Shown here piece after piece: positions 55,283 to 64,000 of a stretch of 64,000 nt of DNA. Source of the DNA: Shewanella sp. GD04112 (GTDB taxonomy: Bacteria > Pseudomonadota > Gammaproteobacteria > Enterobacterales > Shewanellaceae); contig NZ_JAOEAL010000001.1 of assembly GCF_029835735.1 (NCBI RefSeq), positions 4,526,001 to 4,590,000 of the forward strand. Direction: 5' to 3'. Both the position numbers and the translations under genes were made by a program. Under the pieces are notes generated by a model, which worked only from the letters and a program-made list of their open reading frames with translations, was not told the origin of the DNA and did not search any database. Position 1 is the first letter of the stretch, and every line of letters starts with the position of its first letter.

Positions 55283-57802
55283 GTGAAGTGGTTAAAACGT
55301 ATTGTTATAGCTCTATTCAGTCTAGCCCTTTTGGGCGTGGGCGCCATTGTTGCAGCATACTTTTATGTTTTGCCGGATCTGCCGGATGTATCGACACTAA
55401 AAAATGTGCAATTACAAACACCTTTGCGCATTTACAGTAGCGATGGCAAGCTCATCTCTCAGTTTGGTGAGAAGCGTCGCATTCCGCTGAAACTCGAAGA
55501 AGTGCCTAAACCGCTCCTCCAAGCCTTCCTTGCCACCGAGGATGCACGCTTTTATGAGCACGGCGGTATCGATCCTGTTGGGGTGATGCGTGCCGCAATC
55601 GTCATGCTCACCACTGGCGAAAAGAAGCAAGGCGCGAGTACTATCACCATGCAGGTGGCGCGTAACTTCTTCCTGACACGCGACAAGACCATTATTCGTA
55701 AAGTGAAAGAAATTTTTATTTCCTACCACATCGAGCAATTGTTAACTAAAGATGAGATTTTAGAACTCTACGTTAACCGTATTTATTTAGGTCAGAGAGC
55801 CTATGGTGTCGGCGCAGCTGCTCAAGTGTATTTTGGTAAAAACGTTCAAGATCTGACGCTTTCCGAAATGAGTATGATCGCGGGCCTCCCTAAAGCACCG
55901 TCGACCCTAAACCCTATTACCTCCCCTTCACGCGCACTCGCACGCCGCAACGTTGTATTGATGCGAATGAACGAAGTGGGTTACATCAGCAAAGCTGAAT
56001 ACCAATCAGCAGTGCAAGAGCCGCTCGTCGCCAAATACCATGGCGCTGAAATTGATCTTTACGCCCCTTATATCTCTGAAATGGCTCGAGATTACATGGT
56101 GCAAAAATACGGTGAAGAAGAGGCCTACACGAATGGCTATAACGTCTACACCACAATTTCATCAGAGCAGCAACTGCTAGCACAGCAAGCATTACGCAAT
56201 AACGTCTATGCCTATGATGAGCGCCACGGTTACCGTGGTCCCGCGGCGGTTCTTTGGACCGATGCAAAGCCGGATGATGCACAAATCAAAGCCGAGCTCG
56301 CAAAAATTACGCCTGTACAAGAGTTGCAACCTGCTGCGGTATTAAACATCGATGGTCAGCAAGCCAGCGTGTTAACCGCCAAGGGCGAAACCAAAGTCAT
56401 TAAGTGGGATGGCCTAAAATGGGCGCGTAAATTTATCACCGATAAACGCCAAGGCTCGGTGCCCAAATCGGCTTCGGATATGCTAAAAGTCGGTGAGCGC
56501 ATTTGGATCCGCGATAACGGTCAATACTTACAATTATCGCAAGTGCCAGAAGTGGCCAGTGCCACTGTTGCACTCGATCCTACAAATGGTGCTATCCGTA
56601 CCTTAGTAGGTGGTTACAGCTTCAGCCAAAGCCAATACAACCGCGTAACCCAAGCGAAACGTCAATTAGGTTCGAATATTAAACCTTTCATCTATGCTGC
56701 GGCATTAGAGAAAGGCTTTACGCTCGCGACTCTGATTAACAACGCACCGATTAACAAACCCGATATTAGCCAAGGTACTGCGTGGCGTCCTAAAAACTCG
56801 CCCGATATCTATGGCGGTCCGACCCGCCTGCGTGTGGGCTTAGCGCAATCGATCAACGTAATGTCGGTTCGTGCCATGCGCCATATTGGTTTAGATGCAG
56901 CCATCGCCGAATTGACTAAGTTTGGCTTTGATCCTAACGACTTACCTCGTAACGAGTCGTTAGCCTTAGGTTCTCCTTCGGTCACCCCACTGCAAGTGGC
57001 AACCGCTTTCAACGTGTTCGCAAACGGTGGCTTCTTGGTTGAACCTTACTATATCGAACGAGTAGAAGACTCCTTCGGTAATGTAATTGAGAAGGCAAAT
57101 CCGACTTTGGCCTGTAAGCCTAACAACAGCTCTGTGCAGCCTAGCAGCGATCCAATGAGTTTTGGTGAGCCAACCACTCCAACCGATGAGCCTGTCGCCC
57201 ATTGCTTCGAGCAAACAGGCCGTTATGCTCCGCAAATTATCTCTGAACAAACGGCATTCCTGATCACCGAAGCGCTGAAGAGCGTGATCTGGGGTGGTGG
57301 CGATTGGAGTAAAGGCACAGGCTGGCAAGGTACAGCTTGGCGTGCTGCGCAGCTAATCAAGCGTCATGATATTGCAGGTAAAACGGGTACAACCAACGAA
57401 TCACGCGATACTTGGTTCAGTGGTTTTGGTCCGACACTGACCAGCACCTTCTGGGTTGGGTTTGATGACCATGGTCGTCAGTTAGGCAGAACCGCATGGA
57501 ACTCCAACGGTGAGAAGGATCAAATCACGGGTACCGAGGCGGGCGCTAAGACCGCAGGCCCAGGCTGGAACGAGTTTATGAATAACGTGCTGAAGGGCGT
57601 ACCCGAAACCACAGCGATTCCGCCAGAAGGGATTGTCTCGGTGCGGATCGATCTGGCGACCGGCAAGTTGACTCGTAAGACTGACTACACTAGCGCATTT
57701 GAATACTTTATCTCGGGCACTGAACCTAAGGAATATATCAGTGAAAGCCAAGATGAAAACAACCTATTCATCGATGCGCCGACAGACGATTTATTCCAAT
57801 AG
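55283..57802 (+). CDS. mrcA: Penicillin-binding protein 1A
   Basis: An 839-residue bifunctional peptidoglycan synthase anchored by one N-terminal helix. The glycosyltransferase domain has LATEDARFYEHGG (E86 catalytic) and GASTITMQVARNFFL; the transpeptidase domain has GSNIKPF (S464 within SxxK) and GKTGTTNESRDTWFSG (K700). An OB-like insert lies between. Start is GTG with AGGATC upstream. LpoA, its outer-membrane activator, is also encoded in this window. It diverges from pilM, as in many gammaproteobacteria. Confidence 0.97.
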   Translation: MKWLKRIVIALFSLALLGVGAIVAAYFYVLPDLPDVSTLKNVQLQTPLRIYSSDGKLISQFGEKRRIPLKLEEVPKPLLQAFLATEDARFYEHGGIDPVGVMRAAIVMLTTGEKKQGASTITMQVARNFFLTRDKTIIRKVKEIFISYHIEQLLTKDEILELYVNRIYLGQRAYGVGAAAQVYFGKNVQDLTLSEMSMIAGLPKAPSTLNPITSPSRALARRNVVLMRMNEVGYISKAEYQSAVQEPLVAKYHGAEIDLYAPYISEMARDYMVQKYGEEEAYTNGYNVYTTISSEQQLLAQQALRNNVYAYDERHGYRGPAAVLWTDAKPDDAQIKAELAKITPVQELQPAAVLNIDGQQASVLTAKGETKVIKWDGLKWARKFITDKRQGSVPKSASDMLKVGERIWIRDNGQYLQLSQVPEVASATVALDPTNGAIRTLVGGYSFSQSQYNRVTQAKRQLGSNIKPFIYAAALEKGFTLATLINNAPINKPDISQGTAWRPKNSPDIYGGPTRLRVGLAQSINVMSVRAMRHIGLDAAIAELTKFGFDPNDLPRNESLALGSPSVTPLQVATAFNVFANGGFLVEPYYIERVEDSFGNVIEKANPTLACKPNNSSVQPSSDPMSFGEPTTPTDEPVAHCFEQTGRYAPQIISEQTAFLITEALKSVIWGGGDWSKGTGWQGTAWRAAQLIKRHDIAGKTGTTNESRDTWFSGFGPTLTSTFWVGFDDHGRQLGRTAWNSNGEKDQITGTEAGAKTAGPGWNEFMNNVLKGVPETTAIPPEGIVSVRIDLATGKLTRKTDYTSAFEYFISGTEPKEYISESQDENNLFIDAPTDDLFQ

Positions 57803-57818
57803 AATAAATCACCATAAA

Positions 57819-57846
57819 AAAACGCGACCCTAGAGTCGCGTTTTTT
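57819..57846. terminator. Bidirectional terminator between mrcA and argH
   Basis: AACGCGAC (57821-57828) pairs with GTCGCGTT (57835-57842) around CCTAGA, with A7 before and T6 after. It serves both convergent transcripts. Confidence 0.9.
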
Positions 57847-57863
57847 ATTACTCGATTAAAGCT

Positions 57864-59237
57864 TTAAACAACTTTCTTCGCAGCGATGGCTTGCTTCACC
57901 TGAGTTAGCGCCGTACCACCGAGGACATCACGTTTTGCCAAACAGGCTTCGATAGTGAGGTTGGGATACACATCCGCCTCGATGATATCGGCAAAAGTTT
58001 TAAACTCAGCGAGAGAGAAGGCTTCTAACGGGATCTTCTTAGCGATCGCGGCAACGACAGCCACACCGACCACATGGTGCGCTTCGCGGAATGGCATGCC
58101 TTTAGACACCAGATAATCCGCCAATTCGGTCGCGTTGGCATAACCTTGCTGCGCGGCTAACAGCGCATTCGGGCGGTTAACGACTAAGCCAGATAACACT
58201 AATGCCGCCATATCCAAGCAGATTGCCCAGCTGTCGACCACATCGAACAAGCCTTCTTTGTCTTCCTGCATGTCTTTATTGTAGGCCAGAGGCAATGCCT
58301 TCATCGTGGTGAGAATACCCACTAAACTGCCGTACACACGGCCCGTTTTACCGCGAATAAGCTCCAGCGCATCAGGGTTTTTCTTTTGTGGCATTAACGA
58401 TGAACCCGAGGTCACTTCATCACTTAATGAGATAAAACCCGCTTCACCCGAGTTGAAGAAAATCAAATCTTCGGCCATACGGCTTAAGTGCATCATGCTG
58501 ATTGAAGCCGTAGAACATAGCTCAACTACATGGTCGCGGTCCGACACGCTGTCCAAACTGTTTAAGGTTGGCGATGCAAAGTTCAGTGCCGCTGCCAGCA
58601 CATGTCTATCCATTTGATAGGCTGTGCCCGCCAAGGCGCCCGAACCGAGCGGACAGGTATTGGCGCGCTTTAAGGCATCGGTTAAGCGGCTAAGATCGCG
58701 CTCAATCATCTCCACATAGGCTAAGCACCAGTGGCCAAACGTGACTGGTTGAGCACGTTGCAGGTGAGTATACCCCGGCATGACAGCGTCGAATTCACGC
58801 TCAGCAAGCGCGATAAGTTCGCTGCGTAAGGTTTGCAGGCGAGCCACTAATGCCGCACCTTCGGATTGGCACCAGAGCTTTAAATCGGTAGCGACTTGGT
58901 CGTTACGGCTACGGCCCGTATGGAGTTTCTTACCTAGATCGCCGACTTTAGCGATCAACGCCGACTCCACGAAGCTGTGAATATCTTCCGCGCCCGATGC
59001 AAGAATAATCGCAGGATCGCCCTTCACTTCCACCAGCAGCTCGTTCAGTGCTTTCTTCAAGTCGCTGCATTCAGTAGCAGTGATAATGCCGACACTGGCA
59101 ATCGCATCGGCCCAAGCGATAGAGCCGACAACATCCTGCTCAAACAAACGGTAATCCACAGGCAGTGAATCGTTGAATAATTTAAATAGCGCGCTGGTTT
59201 CGCCCTGAAATCTTCCACCCCATAAAGCCATGCTCAA
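57864..59237 (-). CDS. argH: Argininosuccinate lyase
   Basis: A 457-residue fumarase-superfamily lyase that splits argininosuccinate to arginine and fumarate, the last step of arginine synthesis. N-terminal ALWGGRFQGETSALFK, the middle KLHTGRSRNDQVATDLKLW, and the signature GSSLMPQKKNPDALELIRGK are present. It is the last gene of argCBFGH and is separated from argG by a terminator-like hairpin. Confidence 0.97.
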   Translation of the reverse strand: MSMALWGGRFQGETSALFKLFNDSLPVDYRLFEQDVVGSIAWADAIASVGIITATECSDLKKALNELLVEVKGDPAIILASGAEDIHSFVESALIAKVGDLGKKLHTGRSRNDQVATDLKLWCQSEGAALVARLQTLRSELIALAEREFDAVMPGYTHLQRAQPVTFGHWCLAYVEMIERDLSRLTDALKRANTCPLGSGALAGTAYQMDRHVLAAALNFASPTLNSLDSVSDRDHVVELCSTASISMMHLSRMAEDLIFFNSGEAGFISLSDEVTSGSSLMPQKKNPDALELIRGKTGRVYGSLVGILTTMKALPLAYNKDMQEDKEGLFDVVDSWAICLDMAALVLSGLVVNRPNALLAAQQGYANATELADYLVSKGMPFREAHHVVGVAVVAAIAKKIPLEAFSLAEFKTFADIIEADVYPNLTIEACLAKRDVLGGTALTQVKQAIAAKKVV

Positions 59238-59280
59238 TCCCCTCGCTCACTGCTTTGAATACGTTAAAACTTAAGATATA

Positions 59281-59303
59281 AAAAAGGGCGCTAGGCGCCC
59301 TTT
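59281..59303 (-). terminator. Terminator-like hairpin inside the arg operon, between argG and argH
   Basis: AAAGGGCGC (59283-59291) and GCGCCCTTT (59295-59303) form a nine-base stem with a TAG loop; on the minus strand a run of T follows the stem. It should reduce argH transcription relative to the upstream genes or argH has its own promoter. Confidence 0.8.
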
Positions 59304-59314
59304 GAGTCTGCCTA

Positions 59315-60538
59315 TTACTTAGCGTTGAGCGCGCGAATGCGGCTTGCTAACGAGTACAGACGGATAAAGCCTTCAGCGTGTTTTTGGTCATACACCTGAT
59401 CTTCACCGAAGGTGGCAAACGCTTCAGAATACAAGCTGTTTGGCGAACGCTTCTTAACGGCAATAGCGTGACCTTTGTAGAGTTTAACCACAACTTCACC
59501 GTTAACAGACTCGGCTAATGACTCAGATGCCGCCAGCAGCGACTTACACAGAGGTGTAAACCAACGACCGTCGTACACTAAGTGTGCCATTTGGGCACCC
59601 ACTTGCTCACGCCAAGTACGGCTGGTTTTATCCAGCACTAACTCTTCAATCGCGCGCAGCGCAGCAAACATCACAGTGCCGCCTGGAGTTTCGTAGCAAC
59701 CACGAGACTTCATGCCCACTAAACGGTTTTCGGTGATATCGATACGACCCACGCCATGTGGTGCAGCGATGGCATTCAGCTTCATCAGTGCAGCGTAAGG
59801 AGTTAATAGCTCACCGTTTACTTTAGTCACACGGCCATGTTCAACTTCGAGTGACACATATTCTGCTTGGTTTGGGGCATCTTCTGGATCGGCAGTCAGC
59901 GTCCACACACCTTTGCTTGGCTCGTTCCATGGATCTTCCAACTCGCCACCTTCGTGGGAAATGTGGAATGCGTTAGCATCACGGCTGTAGATCTTAGTCG
60001 CAGAAGCCGACGTCTTGATATTACGCTCAGCTAAGTAAGCCAGCAGATCTTCACGGCTCTGCATGGTCCATTCACGCCATGGTGCAATCACTTTTAAATC
60101 AGGTGCTAATGCCGCAAAGCAACCTTCAAAACGCACTTGGTCGTTACCCTTACCGGTACAACCGTGGCACAGGGCATCGGCCCCCACTTTACGAGCCACT
60201 TCAACCTGCGCCTTAGCGATGATTGGACGCGCCATTGAAGTACCTAACAAGTAAGTACCTTCATAGATTGCACCCGTTGCCATGGTTGGGTAGATGTAAT
60301 CTTTAACGAATTCTTCTTTCAGATCGACGATATGGCACTCTGATGCGCCAGAAGCTAATGCCTTTTCAGTCAGACCCACTAATTCTTCTTCACCCTGACC
60401 TACATCAGCGCAAAAGGCGATGATTTCACAGTTGTCGTAGGTTTCTTTTAACCAAGGAATAATGGCCGAAGTATCTAGACCACCCGAATAGGCTAAAACG
60501 ACTTTTTTCACGCCAGTGTTTTTGTTCTCGATAGACAT
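59315..60538 (-). CDS. argG: Argininosuccinate synthase
   Basis: A 407-residue ATP-dependent ligase joining citrulline and aspartate. The PP-loop is VVLAYSGGLDTSAIIPWL; further blocks are LCHGCTGKGNDQVRFE, SREDLLAYLAERNI and the GVGRIDITENRLVGMKSRG segment. The ATG is preceded by a short leader. It lies 60 bp after argF and 77 bp before argH. Confidence 0.97.
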   Translation of the reverse strand: MSIENKNTGVKKVVLAYSGGLDTSAIIPWLKETYDNCEIIAFCADVGQGEEELVGLTEKALASGASECHIVDLKEEFVKDYIYPTMATGAIYEGTYLLGTSMARPIIAKAQVEVARKVGADALCHGCTGKGNDQVRFEGCFAALAPDLKVIAPWREWTMQSREDLLAYLAERNIKTSASATKIYSRDANAFHISHEGGELEDPWNEPSKGVWTLTADPEDAPNQAEYVSLEVEHGRVTKVNGELLTPYAALMKLNAIAAPHGVGRIDITENRLVGMKSRGCYETPGGTVMFAALRAIEELVLDKTSRTWREQVGAQMAHLVYDGRWFTPLCKSLLAASESLAESVNGEVVVKLYKGHAIAVKKRSPNSLYSEAFATFGEDQVYDQKHAEGFIRLYSLASRIRALNAK

Positions 60539-60598
60539 CTTAAATTCCTATAACTCGTTTCTCACCTTGGAGAAAGTAGGCTGCTAAACAGGGTTAAA

Positions 60599-61504
60599 TT
60601 AACTAAATAGGGTTACCAGTACTGCGTTTTGGGCGTGCATCCGATTCTCTGCTTGTTGCAGGATCAAGGAGCCTTCGCCATCCATTACCTCATCGGTCAC
60701 TTCAACACCGCGGTGAGCGGGTAAGCAATGCATAAAGAAGTGAGCACCCGCTTTCGCCATCAAGCCCTTATTGACCTGATAAGGTGCAAACTTATCCTTA
60801 ATTTCCGCTAACGGTGTTGGATCACCCATGGAAATCCAGGTATCAGTATAGATAGCATCGTGACCTTCGATAGCACCAATATCTGAAGTCAGTACAACCT
60901 TGCCGCCATATCGGCTGGCAAGTTCTTGTACTTCGGCCACGACGTAGCCATCAGGAAAGTGACCCGCAGGGCAGATCACTGTCATGGTGGCACCGAGAAT
61001 AGCCGCGCAATACATCAATGAATTCGTCACGTTATTACCGTCACCTACGTACGCTAACTTAACATCACTGATATTTTCAAAATGCTCGGCCAAAGTTAAG
61101 AAATCGGCCAGCGCTTGGCAGGGATGATATAAATCCGAAAGCGCATTTATCACAGGCACAGTGCCAAACTCGGCCAATTGTTCGATGGTCTTGTGGGAGA
61201 AAGTTCTCGCCACAATAGCATCGGCCCAACAGGACAGGTTAGAAGCAAAGTCAGCGACCGATTCCCGCTTACCTAAGGCACCATTTTGTTGGTCTAGGTA
61301 TAAACAGTGGCCGCCGAGCTTGTTAATACCGATATCGAAGCTAACACGAGTACGCAGGGATGGCTTTTCAAATAACATCACCACACTCTTACCGTCCAGC
61401 GCATGACGATACTCAGCGGGATTCGCTTTAATCGTCTTGGCTAACGTAATCAGATCCAGCAACTGTTGCTGGGTTAACTCTTTTATCGATAGTAAATGCT
61501 TCAT
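60599..61504 (-). CDS. argF: Ornithine carbamoyltransferase
   Basis: A 301-residue enzyme forming citrulline from ornithine and carbamoyl phosphate. The carbamoyl-phosphate loop is EKPSLRTRVSF (many homologues have STRTR; the S-to-L variant still keeps the RTR core), with HPCQALADFLTL and the ornithine-binding HCLPAHRGVEV. It lies 12 bp after argB. Confidence 0.95.
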   Translation of the reverse strand: MKHLLSIKELTQQQLLDLITLAKTIKANPAEYRHALDGKSVVMLFEKPSLRTRVSFDIGINKLGGHCLYLDQQNGALGKRESVADFASNLSCWADAIVARTFSHKTIEQLAEFGTVPVINALSDLYHPCQALADFLTLAEHFENISDVKLAYVGDGNNVTNSLMYCAAILGATMTVICPAGHFPDGYVVAEVQELASRYGGKVVLTSDIGAIEGHDAIYTDTWISMGDPTPLAEIKDKFAPYQVNKGLMAKAGAHFFMHCLPAHRGVEVTDEVMDGEGSLILQQAENRMHAQNAVLVTLFS

Positions 61505-61516
61505 AACCTACTCCGC

Positions 61517-62299
61517 TTATGGTTGGATTTGTGTGCCCACGGCCTCACCTTTTGCTAATGCGACTAATTGGCTTGCATCACGCCATGAGGCAACTTGAAC
61601 CGCCTGCCCCATCCACTGCGCCACTTCGAGCGCAGCTTCTACTTTTACTTTCATTCCCTTTTCGATCACGCCTTGCTTCACCAACTCGGCAATCTGCTTA
61701 CCATTCAGTGAAGGGATTAATTGACCTTTACCATCGAGCACGCCAGACACATCCGATAACAGCACCAACTTGCCACCGACCAACTTAGCTAATACCGTCG
61801 CCGCTTGGTCAGCGTTCACGTTCAGCATTTGGCCATCGTCCATCATCGCAATCGAGCTACAAATCGGCATCCAACCTTGGGACAGAATAAACTTGAGGTA
61901 AGTGGCGTCCTTAGGAGAAACCTCGCCCACTAACCCTAAACGCTCATCTTTGATCTTGGCCGATACTGTGTTGCCATCGGCTAAGCTCATGCCCACACTC
62001 ACTATTCCAGCCTTTGTCGCTGCACCTTGGAGGATCTTGTTTGATGTTCCGGCCAGTGCACCGGCAATAATCGGCATTTGCTCCGGCGGGGTCACCCGCA
62101 GGCCTTCTAACTTGACGGTTTCCATGCCATTTGCGGCTAATTGCTCATCGACCAAACAGCCGCCGCCATGCACCATCAGCACTTGCTGACCATTAGCGAT
62201 CATTGCTGCCGCGGTATCCATTAAACGCGCCATCCCCATTTCACACTGCAGCAGGGCGCCGCCGACTTTAAGAACTAATACTGAGTTGTTGGTAGACAT
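61517..62299 (-). CDS. argB: Acetylglutamate kinase
   Basis: A 260-residue amino-acid kinase phosphorylating N-acetylglutamate. Family blocks: LVLKVGGALLQCEMG, LMVHGGGCLVDEQL, LEGLRVTPPEQM, AGALAGTSNKIL and MLNVNADQAATVLAKL. Length is of the short E. coli type, suggesting it is not the arginine-inhibited long form. It lies 31 bp after argC. Confidence 0.96.
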   Translation of the reverse strand: MSTNNSVLVLKVGGALLQCEMGMARLMDTAAAMIANGQQVLMVHGGGCLVDEQLAANGMETVKLEGLRVTPPEQMPIIAGALAGTSNKILQGAATKAGIVSVGMSLADGNTVSAKIKDERLGLVGEVSPKDATYLKFILSQGWMPICSSIAMMDDGQMLNVNADQAATVLAKLVGGKLVLLSDVSGVLDGKGQLIPSLNGKQIAELVKQGVIEKGMKVKVEAALEVAQWMGQAVQVASWRDASQLVALAKGEAVGTQIQP

Positions 62300-62330
62300 C
62301 TTGACGACTCTCTTAAATAAGGATGAACGG

Positions 62331-63311
62331 TTAAAGGTTAAAGTGAATCTTTATGCATTGCAGGGCTTGGCTTGCCGCGCCTTTCATCAAATTGTCGATC
62401 GCACTGGCAACCACTAAGTAGCCACTGTTCTCATCAAACTTCCAACCTAAGTGGCAATTCGGAGTCAGCACCACATCATCCACTTTCGGGAACTGGTTCT
62501 GTTTCACTGTCACCAGCGGAGCTTGGTCATACACACTGTATGCCGCAGCCACATCGGCAGTGGTAGTGCCTGGTTTTAGCTGTACCGTGATGGTCGCTAA
62601 AATGCCGCGCTTGAAGTTGCCTAGGTGCGGCGTGAAGATCACCTCTTGCCCCAGTTGAGTGGCAATCTCGGGTTGATGTCTATGGCCTAATACGCCGTAG
62701 GGTGTGAGGCTCACTTCGCAAAAACTGGTATGCAGCTGTGCCTTACGACCCGCGCCCGTCACACCGCTGACCGCATTGATCACTGGATAGGCTGAGGTCA
62801 GTAAATTCTTTAATGGTTTCAATGCAGTTAATGATGCTGTTGGGTAACAACCTGGCACAGCAATCATCTTAGTCGCAGCGACTTCTTTGGCATTCCACTC
62901 GGCTAGACCATAGACGGCCTTGGCCAACACTTCAGGATATTCGTGCTCAAAACCGTACCACTTAGGGTACTGCGCCACATCGCTGAAACGATAGGCACCG
63001 CTTAAGTCAAACACGGCTAAACCTTGGTTATAGAACCACGCCGCTAAATGCAAACTCACCGAATGTTCGGTCGCTAACACCACGGCATCTGCCTCGGCGA
63101 CGATCTTCGCCTTAGCTTCTTCGGTCAGTGGTGACAGAGCTAAATCAATGTGGCTATAGACAGGGTACAAATCTGCTAAAGCTCTACCTTTATCTAAACT
63201 ATTTTCAGAGACATACAGACCTTGAATCGATAATTCAGACTCCGCATGGACTAAAGCTGTTAGTTGTGCGCCTGTGTAACCACTGGCACCGATAATGGCG
63301 ATGTTTTTCAT
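62331..63311 (-). CDS. argC: N-acetyl-gamma-glutamyl-phosphate reductase
   Basis: A 326-residue NADPH-dependent reductase, first gene of the arg operon here. N-terminal [18 protein letters not shown]ossmann motif, [16 protein letters not shown] with the catalytic Cys, [11 protein letters not shown] and the [10 protein letters not shown] segment with the catalytic His. I chose the ATG at 63311; an ATG 8 codons upstream (63335) also has no good Shine-Dalgarno but adds residues outside the family. Confidence 0.95.
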
Positions 63312-63395
63312 ATGTATTTTTATAAACCGAATCAAAGAGACTTAAAGAATAGATGAATAGCGTACACGCACCAGCGTATATCTATGATGACAAGA

Positions 63396-63461
63396 CTATC
63401 GTCGTAGGAAATCGTAATGGGTCGTTATTTTATTCACTGACGGCTTAACGCTATACATCAT
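63396..63461 (-). other. Tiny ORF in the argC leader, ending in Arg-Arg
   Basis: A 21-codon frame (MMYSVKPSVNKITTHYDFLRR) lies in the ~240-nt leader between the predicted argC promoter and the argC start. It ends with two arginine codons directly before TAG. AGAG lies about 9 bases before the first ATG, a weak ribosome site. It could be a chance ORF; a role in arginine-responsive translation is only a hypothesis. Confidence 0.25.
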
Positions 63462-63523
63462 GATATTTACTCTAGAGGTCACAAGGGGTGACTCATCTCA
63501 ACTGCTGGCTAGACTACCACAAA

Positions 63524-63558
63524 GATCTATTTATGCAATATATGTGAATATATATTTT
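63524..63558. promoter_or_regulatory. Tandem ARG-box-like ArgR operator
   Basis: The core at 63545-63558 (TGAATATATATTTT) matches 12 of 14 positions of the ArgR half-sites TGAAT-N4-ATTCA. A weaker core at 63524-63537 (right half ATGCA) is placed exactly one box plus 3 bp away, the usual E. coli tandem spacing. Together they cover the predicted argC start site. Confidence 0.6.
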
Positions 63559-63559
63559 T

Positions 63560-63588
63560 ATTAAATTTTATCTTTTATCTGCGTTCAA
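63560..63588 (-). promoter_or_regulatory. Predicted sigma70 promoter of argCBFGH
   Basis: On the minus strand TTGAAC (63583-63588) and TTTAAT (63560-63565) are separated by 17 bp. The start would fall near 63552, within the ARG-box pair, fitting repression by ArgR-arginine. Confidence 0.6.
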
Positions 63589-63890
63589 GCACGCTTAGCA
63601 AATAACACAATACTTCACTAACTGCTTAATAACTCAGTTATCTATGGATGAAAGACGGAAAAATCAGTCCTTTTTATTAACACCGAATACACATACCCGC
63701 AAAGCCGAAAATGATGCAGTTCATATTCACTTCCCCTAAACATAATAAAATATTGCGTTAGCTCGCATTTATATTGAATATTCTTCAACAATTATCGTGA
63801 TTAGTTGCATATAAGATAAGCCAGTCGTATAAGTTATAAGTTCTGCTGTTGACCATTGCCCTCAGTGGTGGGTATTGTGCTAGCGGGCTA

Positions 63891-63941
63891 TATACCCAAG
63901 CGACCTGAAGACTCTCATCACCTACAGGTTGTTTGGGTATA
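63891..63941. repeat. Long interrupted palindrome upstream of the right-edge gene
   Basis: TATACCCAA-GCG-ACCTG (63891-63907) is opposite CAGGT-TGT-TTGGGTATA (63925-63941). As RNA this makes a continuous 17-bp stem (two G-U pairs) with a 17-nt loop. I remember similar TATACCCAA...TTGGGTATA units scattered in Shewanella-type genomes, so a dispersed intergenic repeat is likely; only one copy is in this window. Confidence 0.65.
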
Positions 63942-63976
63942 TTGCGGATTTTTATATTTTTCAATTCGGAGTAACT

Positions 63977-64000
63977 ATGGCAGGTAATGTGGCAGACAAT
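63977..64000 (+). CDS. Start of a divergent gene (3' end outside window)
   Basis: ATG at 63977 with GGAG 5 bases upstream begins MAGNVADN and runs off the window. Eight codons are too few for identification. In many gammaproteobacteria the gene divergent from argC is argE, so that is a possibility, but nothing in these codons supports it directly. Confidence 0.5.

Overview
The window looks like a chromosomal segment of a gammaproteobacterium, most likely Shewanella or a very close relative. This is inferred from gene content and order: argCBFGH, mrcA/pilMNOPQ/aroK/aroB/damX/dam/rpe/gph/trpS, rsmI/lpoA/yraN/diaA/dolP, srkA/dsbA and speF/potE. Base composition is moderate and codon use even. 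There are no tRNAs, insertion sequences, prophage or CRISPR arrays. It is core and lightly accessory chromosome, so most of the novelty is in small and regulatory elements.

Layout. 1-4.3 kb: 5'-truncated membrane GGDEF-EAL protein with a periplasmic propeller. 4.3-9.8 kb: a branched-chain aminotransferase, a DUF1223 protein, Rof (Rho inhibitor), a RidA relative, an NhaC antiporter and ZapB. 9.9-10.2 kb: a strong candidate small RNA with its own sigma70 promoter and terminator. 10.2-15.2 kb: dsbA, then srkA/DUF3630/selO and a small lipoprotein, then an acidic TPR-like membrane protein. 15.4-23.1 kb: small accessory genes (DsrE-like, YgbA-like, 7TM protein, SYLF protein, acyltransferase with a zincin-like exported protein, DUF1232, AraC regulator) and a frameshifted PEBP/YbhB gene.

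23.2-29.1 kb is the most interesting block. A 34-codon leader peptide with the HIRRT-x-HIM motif of SpeFL precedes ornithine decarboxylase speF, the ornithine/putrescine antiporter potE and a porin. RNA hairpins lie in both intergenic gaps and a strong terminator follows. This looks like a complete ornithine-sensed putrescine module, possibly extended to an outer-membrane channel.

29.1-42.8 kb: YgiQ radical-SAM protein, MAPEG protein, ThrE-type exporter, Omp85-like protein, RNase P RNA, then rsmI diverging from lpoA-yraN-diaA-dolP, and a DMT transporter diverging from a LysR regulator with a perfect palindromic operator candidate between them. 42.8-57.8 kb: the housekeeping superoperon pilMNOPQ-aroK-aroB-damX-dam and rpe-gph-trpS, interrupted by two small opposite-strand membrane-protein genes between dam and rpe, with mrcA divergent from pilM. 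57.8-63.3 kb: argCBFGH on the minus strand. Upstream of argC are a sigma70 promoter overlapped by tandem ARG-box-like sites, a leader with a tiny ORF ending in Arg-Arg, a 17-bp stem inverted repeat, and the first codons of a divergent gene at the right edge.

All calls come from reading the sequence and from memory of families; no database search was run.
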